Shown here piece after piece: positions 54,725-64,000 of a stretch of 64,000 nucleotides of DNA. The position numbers and the translations under genes were made by a program. Within the stretch, counting starts at the first letter, position 1. Each line of letters starts with the position of its first letter. This stretch comes from Streptomyces klenkii. Its GTDB lineage: Bacteria > Actinomycetota > Actinomycetes > Streptomycetales > Streptomycetaceae. The notes below the pieces were generated by a model. It searched no databases. It was not told the origin of the DNA and saw nothing but the letters and a program-made list of their open reading frames with translations. The stretch lies in assembly GCF_003626645.1 (NCBI RefSeq), contig NZ_RBAM01000002.1, positions 372,001 through 436,000 of the forward strand, written 5' to 3'.

Positions 54725-56071
54725 GTGCGTGAATACCTGCTGACGCTGTGCGTCACCGCGGCAGTCACCTATCTGCTGACGGGACCGGTGCGGAAGTTCG
54801 CGATCGTGGCCGGCGCGATGCCGGAGATCCGCGCGCGCGACGTGCACCGCGAGCCGACGCCGCGGCTGGGCGGGATCGCGATGTTCGGCGGGCTGTGCGC
54901 GGGGCTGCTGGTGGCCGCCCACCTGTCCAACCTCGGCAAGGTCTTCGAGCTGCACAGCGAGCCGAGAGCGCTGCTCTCGGGCGCCGGGCTGATCTGGATC
55001 CTCGGCGTGCTCGACGACAAGTGGGGCGTGGACGCCCTGGTCAAGCTGGGCGGCCAGATGATCGCCGCCGGTGTGATGGTGCTCCAGGGCCTGACGATCC
55101 TGTGGATCCCCGTGCCCGGCATGGGCACCGTCGGGCTCACCCCCATGCAGGGCACGCTGCTCACCGTCGCGCTCGTGGTCATCACCATCAACGCGGTCAA
55201 TTTCGTCGACGGCCTGGACGGCCTGGCCTCCGGGATGGTGTGCATCGCCGCGGCTGCGTTCTTCCTCTACGCGTACCGGCTCTGGTTCGGGCACAACGTG
55301 GAGGCGGCCGCTCCCGCGACGCTGTTCGCCGCGATCCTGATGGGCATGTGCCTGGGATTCCTCCCGCACAACATGCACCCTGCACGAATCTTTATGGGTG
55401 ATTCCGGCTCGATGCTCATCGGCCTGGTGCTGGCCGCGGGCGCCATTTCCATCACCGGCCAGGTCGACCCCGATGTGCTCAACACGTTCACGGGCGGCTC
55501 GGAGCGCGCCGTCGTGCACGCCACGGTGCCGGTGTACATCCCGCTGCTGCTGCCGCTGACGGTGATCGCGGTGCCGGTGGCCGACCTGCTGCTCGCCATC
55601 GTGCGGCGCACCTGGAACGGCCAGTCGCCGTTCGCCGCGGACCGCGGCCACCTGCACCACCGGCTGCTGGAGATCGGGCACTCGCACAGCCGCGCGGTGC
55701 TGATCATGTACTTCTGGTCGGGGCTCATCGCCTTCGGCACGGTCGCCTACTCCGTGCACTCGGCGAGCACCTGGATCCTGCTGCTGATCGTCGCGCTGAG
55801 CGCGGCGGGACTGGTCCTCCTGCTGCTGCCGCGCTTCAAGCCGCGCGCCCCGCGCTGGGCCGAGGCGTTCGTCCCGCCGCGCTACCGCCGCCGCAAGCCG
55901 GCCCCGGCGGCGGAGGCGGCGGAGGCGGCGGAGGCGACCGCGGAGCCGGGGGAGCCGGCCGCGGAAGCGGGGGAGCCCGGCGAGGAGCGCGAGCCCGTCC
56001 CGGCGGGTATCCACGGAGCCACCGCGATCGGCGACCGCTCGCGTTTCACGAGGATCAGCAGCAACAGCTGA
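54725..56071 (+). CDS. WecA/MraY-family undecaprenyl-phosphate GlcNAc-1-phosphate transferase
   Basis: This 448-residue polytopic transferase has about eleven TM helices and the family motifs GILDDKWG-like LGVLDDKWGVDALVK, VNAVNFVDGLDGLASG, MGDSGSMLIGLVLAAGAIS and the cytoplasmic HLHHRLLEIGHSHSRAV (HHH signature). It transfers sugar-1-phosphate to undecaprenyl phosphate to start a wall-linked glycan. The last about 50 residues are Ala/Glu/Pro-rich and probably disordered. GTG start. The neighbouring LCP ligase upstream of prfA could use its product. A 9-bp hairpin follows. Confidence 0.93.
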   Translation: MREYLLTLCVTAAVTYLLTGPVRKFAIVAGAMPEIRARDVHREPTPRLGGIAMFGGLCAGLLVAAHLSNLGKVFELHSEPRALLSGAGLIWILGVLDDKWGVDALVKLGGQMIAAGVMVLQGLTILWIPVPGMGTVGLTPMQGTLLTVALVVITINAVNFVDGLDGLASGMVCIAAAAFFLYAYRLWFGHNVEAAAPATLFAAILMGMCLGFLPHNMHPARIFMGDSGSMLIGLVLAAGAISITGQVDPDVLNTFTGGSERAVVHATVPVYIPLLLPLTVIAVPVADLLLAIVRRTWNGQSPFAADRGHLHHRLLEIGHSHSRAVLIMYFWSGLIAFGTVAYSVHSASTWILLLIVALSAAGLVLLLLPRFKPRAPRWAEAFVPPRYRRRKPAPAAEAAEAAEATAEPGEPAAEAGEPGEEREPVPAGIHGATAIGDRSRFTRISSNS

Positions 56072-56076
56072 AGGAC

Positions 56077-56097
56077 GGGTTCTCTATCAGAGAACCC
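56077..56097 (+). terminator. Hairpin after the WecA-like gene
   Basis: GGGTTCTCT-ATC-AGAGAACCC is a perfect 9-bp stem with a 3-base loop, 5 bases past the stop codon. Confidence 0.8.
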
Positions 56098-56325
56098 ACC
56101 CCTCGTCAGCGCCCTGACCAGCGACGTGACCCTTGCGTGTGACGTCCGGCACACGATGTAGGTAAAGACCTCATCAAATAGTTTGTGATACCGTTCACGA
56201 AACCCGGTGCTAGAGCCGATGGACCGTAGTGCGGCGGTCCTTCGTCGTAAGCCGTGAGCATTTCCGGGGATACGCTCGTCCACGACGAATCGTTGCTTCC
56301 GACCTCATCGCCGGAGAAACCCTTC

Positions 56326-56763
56326 ATGCAGTCCAACGACGCCCGAACACTCCTGCAGTGCGCCGTCCCGACCGCCGTGGCCGGCCTCGTCGCCGCCGCC
56401 GTCAGCGGTGTGCTCGCCGGCGGCAAGGGTGCGGTCGGCGCCGTCGTCGGCACCCTCGTGGCGGGCGGCGTGATGGCCCTCGGCCTCTTCGTTCTCCAGC
56501 GCACGGCCAAGTCCTTCCCGCACCTGTTCCAGGCCATGGGTCTGGTGCTCTACGTGACGCAGTTCCTGATCTCCGCGGTCGTTCTCGCGGTCTTCCGGGA
56601 CACGTCGCTGTTCAACACCCGGGCGTTCGCCTTTGCGCTGCTCGGCGCGGTCCTCGTGTGGACCGCCGCGCAGACCCGGGCGTATCTGAAGGCCAAGATC
56701 CTTTATGTCGATCCGGAATCCGCCGAGGCGAAGAAGTCCGCGCCCGCCGGGTCTCCGACGTGA
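56326..56763 (+). CDS. atpI: ATP synthase protein I
   Basis: This 145-residue membrane protein has four hydrophobic segments (VPTAVAGLVAAAVSGVLAG, AVGAVVGTLVAGGVMALGLFVL, FQAMGLVLYVTQFLISAVVLAVF, AFAFALLGAVLVWTAAQTRAYL). AtpI is an assembly helper for the c-ring, and it opens the operon as in other bacteria. ATG at 56326 has GGAG nine bases upstream; the longer GTG start at 56254 has none. A 258-base gap with no obvious feature separates it from atpB. Confidence 0.9.
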   Translation: MQSNDARTLLQCAVPTAVAGLVAAAVSGVLAGGKGAVGAVVGTLVAGGVMALGLFVLQRTAKSFPHLFQAMGLVLYVTQFLISAVVLAVFRDTSLFNTRAFAFALLGAVLVWTAAQTRAYLKAKILYVDPESAEAKKSAPAGSPT

Positions 56764-57021
56764 CCGGTAGGGCCGCGATAAAGGTGCCGGCGCTCACCTG
56801 CTATCGTCCGGTGCCATCTGAGGCACAGTGGGCGCAGGCAGCTGAACACCCGAGTTTTCCGGGCCGGAATCGGCAGTCCATGCAGCTGATGCCCGCGACC
56901 GGCCCCGCGCCGATCACCCGCCCCCCCATCCGCAAGACCAGTCCAGTGCCGTTCCGCGGCTTCGAGCCGTGCCGACACAACGAGGTTGCCGTACCTATGC
57001 GCCACGCTGAAGGAGCTCGCG

Positions 57022-58159
<1,138 letters not shown>

Positions 58160-58200
58160 TCACCGCCTGACGACCACTGTTTTCGACGGAAGGCATTGAT

Positions 58201-58770
58201 GTGAATCCCCTGGCAGTCCTGGCGAGCGAGGGGGAGCTGGAGAACCCGCTCCTGCCCCCGCTCCCAGAGCTCGTCATCGGCCTGATCGCCTTCGCCATCG
58301 TCTTCATCTTCCTCGGCAAGAAGCTCCTCCCGAAGATCAACCAGACTCTGGACGAGCGCCGCGAGGCCATCGAAGGCGGCATGGAGAAGGCCGAGGCCGC
58401 CCAGGCCGAGGCGCAGCAGGTGCTCGAGGACTACCGGGCACAGCTCGCCGACGCCCGCCATGAGGCCGCCCGCATGCGCCAGGAGGCGCAGGAGCAGGGT
58501 GCGTCGATGATCGCAGAGATGCGGTCCGAGGGTGAGCGTCAGCGCGAGGAGATCATCGCTGCCGGCCACGCCCAGATCGAGGCCGACCGCAAGGCCGCTT
58601 CGGCCTCGCTCCGCCAGGACGTGGGCAAGCTCGCCGGCGACCTGGCCGGCCGGATCGTCGGCGAGTCCCTCGCCGACGCGGCCCGGCAGAGCCGGACCAT
58701 CGACCGCTTCCTCGACGACCTCGAGGCCAAGGCGGCGGCCGGTGCGACGAAGGCAGAGGCGAACCGATGA
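58201..58770 (+). CDS. atpF: ATP synthase F0 subunit b
   Basis: The 189-residue stator stalk has one N-terminal TM helix (LVIGLIAFAIVFIFLGKKLL) and a long charged coiled coil (EGGMEKAEAAQAEAQQVLEDY onward). GTG start. It overlaps atpH by 4 bases (ATGA). Confidence 0.96.
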   Translation: MNPLAVLASEGELENPLLPPLPELVIGLIAFAIVFIFLGKKLLPKINQTLDERREAIEGGMEKAEAAQAEAQQVLEDYRAQLADARHEAARMRQEAQEQGASMIAEMRSEGERQREEIIAAGHAQIEADRKAASASLRQDVGKLAGDLAGRIVGESLADAARQSRTIDRFLDDLEAKAAAGATKAEANR

Positions 58771-59582
58771 GCGGAGCGAGCCGGGAGGCGCTGGCCTCCG
58801 CACGTGAGCGCCTCGACGCGCTGGCGGACAACACGTCCGTGGACGCGGCGAAGCTCGCCGAGGACCTTGCCGCGGTCACCGCGCTGCTGGACCGCGAGGT
58901 GTCGCTGCGCCGGGTCCTGACCGACCCGGCGCAGGCCGGCGAGGCGAAGTCCCAGCTGGCCCAGCGGCTGCTCGGCAGCCAGGTGGGCGGCGAGTGCGCC
59001 GACCTGGTCTCCGGGATGGTCCGCTCCCGCTGGTCGCGCTCGCGCGACCTGGTGGACGCCATCGAGGAGCTGGCCTCCGGCGCCGAGTTCATCGCCGCCG
59101 AGCGCGCCGGTGTCCTGGACGACGTCGAGGACGAGCTGTTCCGCTTCGGCCGGATCGTCGCCTCCAGCTCCGAGCTGCGGGCCGCGCTGACGGACAAGGT
59201 CGCGAACCGCTCGGCGAAGGCCGCCCTGGTGCGGGAGCTGCTGGGAGGCCGGGCCAACCCGGTCACCGAGCGACTCGTTGTCCGCCTTGTGGCACAGCCG
59301 CGGGGCCGTAGCCTGGAGGCGGGGCTCAATGCCCTCTCCAAGCTGGCAGCCGATCGCCGGGACCGTGTGGTCGCGGTGGTCACGTCCGCGGTGCCGATGA
59401 GCGACGTCCAGAAGCAGCGGCTCGGCGACGCGCTCGCCAAGCTGTACGGGCGCCGCGTCCACCTCAACCTGGACATCGACCCCGAGATCCTCGGCGGTGT
59501 GCAGGTGCGGATCGGCGACGAGGTCATCAACGGCAGCATCGCGGACCGCCTCGCCGAGGCGGACCGGCGGATGGCCGGCTGA
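58767..59582 (+). CDS. atpH: ATP synthase F1 subunit delta
   Basis: At 271 residues it is longer than the roughly 180 of E. coli delta, with extra helical sequence at the N-terminus, as is usual in actinobacteria. The C-terminal signature is VVAVVTSAVPMSDVQKQRLGDALAKLYGRRVHLNLDIDPEILGGVQVRIGDEVINGSI. It links F1 to the b stalk. Translationally coupled to atpF. Confidence 0.95.
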   Translation: MSGASREALASARERLDALADNTSVDAAKLAEDLAAVTALLDREVSLRRVLTDPAQAGEAKSQLAQRLLGSQVGGECADLVSGMVRSRWSRSRDLVDAIEELASGAEFIAAERAGVLDDVEDELFRFGRIVASSSELRAALTDKVANRSAKAALVRELLGGRANPVTERLVVRLVAQPRGRSLEAGLNALSKLAADRRDRVVAVVTSAVPMSDVQKQRLGDALAKLYGRRVHLNLDIDPEILGGVQVRIGDEVINGSIADRLAEADRRMAG

Positions 59583-59719
59583 CAGCCACCAACTCAAGAG
59601 CATGACTGACGGCCCGAGTTGGGCCGACGGTGTCCTCCGGGGGCCAGCAGCGCGAGCTGCGGGAACCGGCCTCCGGAGAAGAAATACTTCGGGCCCAACA
59701 AGGAGAGCAGGGAACCCAG

Positions 59720-61294
59720 ATGGCGGAGCTCACGATCCGGCCGGAGGAGATCCGGGACGCGCTGGAGAACTTTGTCCAGGCGTACAAGCCGGACGCGGCC
59801 TCGCGCGAGGAGGTCGGTACGGTCAGCGTTGCCGGCGACGGCATCGCTAAGGTCGAGGGCCTTCCCTCGGCCATGGCGAACGAGCTGCTGCGGTTCGAGG
59901 ACGGAACCCTCGGTCTCGCCCTCAACCTCGAGGAGCGCGAGATCGGTGCGGTCGTCCTCGGCGAGTTCAGCGGCATCGAGGAGGGCCAGCCGGTGCAGCG
60001 CACCGGTGAGGTGCTCTCCGTCGCGGTCGGCGAGGGCTACCTCGGCCGCGTCGTCGACCCGCTGGGCAACCCGATCGACGGCCTCGGCGAGATCACCGGC
60101 ATCGAGGGCCGCCGCGCCCTCGAGCTGCAGGCCCCCACGGTCATGCAGCGCAAGTCGGTCCACGAGCCGATGGAGACGGGCTACAAGGCCGTCGACGCGA
60201 TGACCCCGGTCGGCCGCGGCCAGCGTCAGCTGGTCATCGGTGACCGCCAGACCGGCAAGACCGCGCTGGCCGTCGACACGATCATCAACCAGCGCGACAA
60301 CTGGCGCACCGGCGACCCGAAGAAGCAGGTCCGCTGCATCTACGTCGCCATCGGCCAGAAGGGCTCGACCATCGCCTCCGTGCGCGCGGCGCTGGAGGAG
60401 GCCGGTGCGCTGGAGTACACGACGATCGTCGCGGCCCCCGCGTCCGACCCGGCGGGCTTCAAGTTCCTCGCCCCCTACACCGGCTCGGCCATCGGTCAGC
60501 ACTGGATGTACCAGGGCAAGCACGTCCTGATCGTCTTCGATGACCTGTCGAAGCAGGCCGACGCCTACCGCGCCGTGTCGCTGCTGCTGCGCCGCCCGCC
60601 GGGCCGCGAGGCCTACCCGGGTGACGTCTTCTACCTGCACTCGCGTCTGCTGGAGCGCTGCGCCAAGCTCTCCGACGAGATGGGTGCCGGCTCGATGACC
60701 GGTCTGCCGATCGTCGAGACCAAGGCCAACGACGTCTCGGCGTTCATCCCGACCAACGTCATCTCCATCACCGACGGCCAGTGCTTCCTGGAGTCCGACC
60801 TGTTCAACGCCGGCCAGCGCCCGGCCCTGAACGTCGGTATCTCGGTCTCGCGTGTCGGTGGCTCCGCCCAGCACAAGGCCATGAAGCAGGTCTCCGGCCG
60901 GCTTCGCGTGGACCTCGCCCAGTTCCGTGAGCTGGAGGCCTTCGCGGCCTTCGGTTCCGACCTGGACGCGGCCTCCAAGGCCTCGCTGGAGCGCGGTAAG
61001 CGCATGGTCGAGCTGCTGAAGCAGGCGCAGTACGCCCCGTACTCCACCGAGGACCAGGTCGTCTCCATCTGGGCCGGCACCACCGGCAAGATGGACGACG
61101 TCCCGGTCGAGGACATCCGCCGCTTCGAGCGCGAGCTGCTGGACTTCCTGCACCGCGAGCACAAGGGCCTCATGACCTCCATCCGTGAGGGCGGCAAGAT
61201 GTCCGACGACACGCTGCAGGCCGTGGGCGACGCGATCGCGTCCTTCAAGCAGCAGTTCGAGACCTCGGACGGCAAGCTGCTGGGCGAGGGCTGA
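59720..61294 (+). CDS. atpA: ATP synthase F1 subunit alpha
   Basis: The 524-residue non-catalytic nucleotide-binding subunit has Walker A GDRQTGKT at 174-181, [15 protein letters not shown] and the C-terminal Arg-finger region ([11 protein letters not shown]). ATG at 59720 gives the family N-terminus ([17 protein letters not shown]); a longer start at 59630 lacks a matching N-terminus. AGGAGAGCAGGGA precedes it. Confidence 0.97.
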   Translation: MAELTIRPEEIRDALENFVQAYKPDAASREEVGTVSVAGDGIAKVEGLPSAMANELLRFEDGTLGLALNLEEREIGAVVLGEFSGIEEGQPVQRTGEVLSVAVGEGYLGRVVDPLGNPIDGLGEITGIEGRRALELQAPTVMQRKSVHEPMETGYKAVDAMTPVGRGQRQLVIGDRQTGKTALAVDTIINQRDNWRTGDPKKQVRCIYVAIGQKGSTIASVRAALEEAGALEYTTIVAAPASDPAGFKFLAPYTGSAIGQHWMYQGKHVLIVFDDLSKQADAYRAVSLLLRRPPGREAYPGDVFYLHSRLLERCAKLSDEMGAGSMTGLPIVETKANDVSAFIPTNVISITDGQCFLESDLFNAGQRPALNVGISVSRVGGSAQHKAMKQVSGRLRVDLAQFRELEAFAAFGSDLDAASKASLERGKRMVELLKQAQYAPYSTEDQVVSIWAGTTGKMDDVPVEDIRRFERELLDFLHREHKGLMTSIREGGKMSDDTLQAVGDAIASFKQQFETSDGKLLGEG

Positions 61295-61296
61295 GC

Positions 61297-63671
<2,375 letters not shown>

Positions 63672-63686
63672 GCCCCGTGCTCGTCC

Positions 63687-63721
63687 GCTGCCGGGGGCGG
63701 GGCGCTCCCGCCCCCGGCAGC
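63687..63721 (+). terminator. Intra-operon hairpin between atpD and atpC
   Basis: A perfect 15-bp GC stem (63687-63701 with 63707-63721) has loop GCGCT. A second 8-bp hairpin (CACCTGCC/GGCAGGTG) follows at 63746-63767. Position suggests partial termination or mRNA stabilisation. Confidence 0.75.
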
Positions 63722-63785
63722 CACGTCCCCTATTCTTTGACCCAACACCTGCCGTGCCCGGCAGGTGAAGACCCGAGGAGCCACG

Positions 63786-64000
63786 TTGGCTGCTGAGCTG
63801 CACGTCGAGCTGGTCGCGGCGGACCGAAGCGTCTGGTCCGGCGAGGCCACTCTGGTCATCGCGCGTACCACATCGGGTGACATCGGCGTCATGCCCGGCC
63901 ACCAGCCGCTGCTCGGTGTGCTGGAGTCCGGCCCGGTGACCATCAGGACCGCCGACGGCAATGTCGTCGCCGCGGTGCACGGCGGGTTCATCTCGTTCGC
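63786..64000 (+). CDS. atpC: ATP synthase F1 subunit epsilon, truncated by window end
   Basis: TTG at 63786 follows CGAGGAGCC. The visible 71 residues ([70 protein letters not shown]) are the N-terminal beta-barrel of epsilon, which docks on gamma and the c-ring. The remainder lies past the window. Confidence 0.95.
   Translation, partial: MAAELHVELVAADRSVWSGEATLVIARTTSGDIGVMPGHQPLLGVLESGPVTIRTADGNVVAAVHGGFISF

Overview
The window is chromosomal DNA from a Streptomyces or a very close relative. It is GC-rich throughout, with strong third-position GC bias, frequent GTG and TTG starts, many perfect GC hairpins between genes, a fused 2-oxoglutarate dehydrogenase, a conservon operon, and the gene order lysA-hom-thrC-thrB-rho-LCP-rpmE-prfA-prmC-sua5-glyA-wecA-like-atp that is typical of the Streptomyces core. 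No transposase, integrase, plasmid or phage gene was seen.

Layout. 1-3.6 kb: the end of an unidentified gene, a PadR regulator with a DUF4097 partner, and two small conserved genes. 3.6-10.5 kb: the large kgd (sucA) gene, a two-component system and a spermidine-synthase-like gene. 10.7-16.7 kb: a rhomboid-like membrane protein, an imine-reductase-like/mycothiol-enzyme-like pair, a GlxA/AraC regulator and lon. 16.7-23.7 kb: a MarR/metallo-hydrolase divergent pair, a secreted M4 protease, a GH25 lysozyme, a second MarR and a PP2C-like protein. 23.9-29.4 kb: a complete conservon (sensor kinase, roadblock, DUF742, GTPase) ending in a styrene-monooxygenase-like flavoprotein. 29.4-37.8 kb: an NlpC/P60 hydrolase, a TetR regulator, two diiron ferritin-like proteins, a lipoprotein polysaccharide deacetylase, an amino-acid permease and a TPR-like protein. 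37.8-38.5 kb: a gene-poor gap with one isolated CRISPR-like repeat beside tRNA-Arg(CCG).

38.7-56 kb is housekeeping. It holds a lone receiver protein, an ArgS-related anticodon-binding protein, lysA, hom, thrC and thrB (aspartate-family amino acids), rho, an LCP cell-wall ligase, rpmE, prfA, prmC, sua5, a phosphatase-fold protein that has lost its nucleophilic Cys, glyA and a WecA-like transferase. 56.3-64 kb is the ATP synthase operon atpIBEFHAGDC, with atpC cut by the window end.

The regulatory sites I could read directly are a HAIR-like (HspR) box before lon, a 27-nt palindrome between the MarR gene and its divergent neighbour, a sigmaR-type promoter before rpmE, several TANNNT boxes placed for leaderless transcription, and short tandem repeats (12 or 15 bp units) in several promoter regions. 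The places most worth a second look are the diiron locus with its 12-bp repeats, the conservon with a flavin monooxygenase, the orphan CRISPR-like repeat, and the Cys-to-Ser phosphatase.
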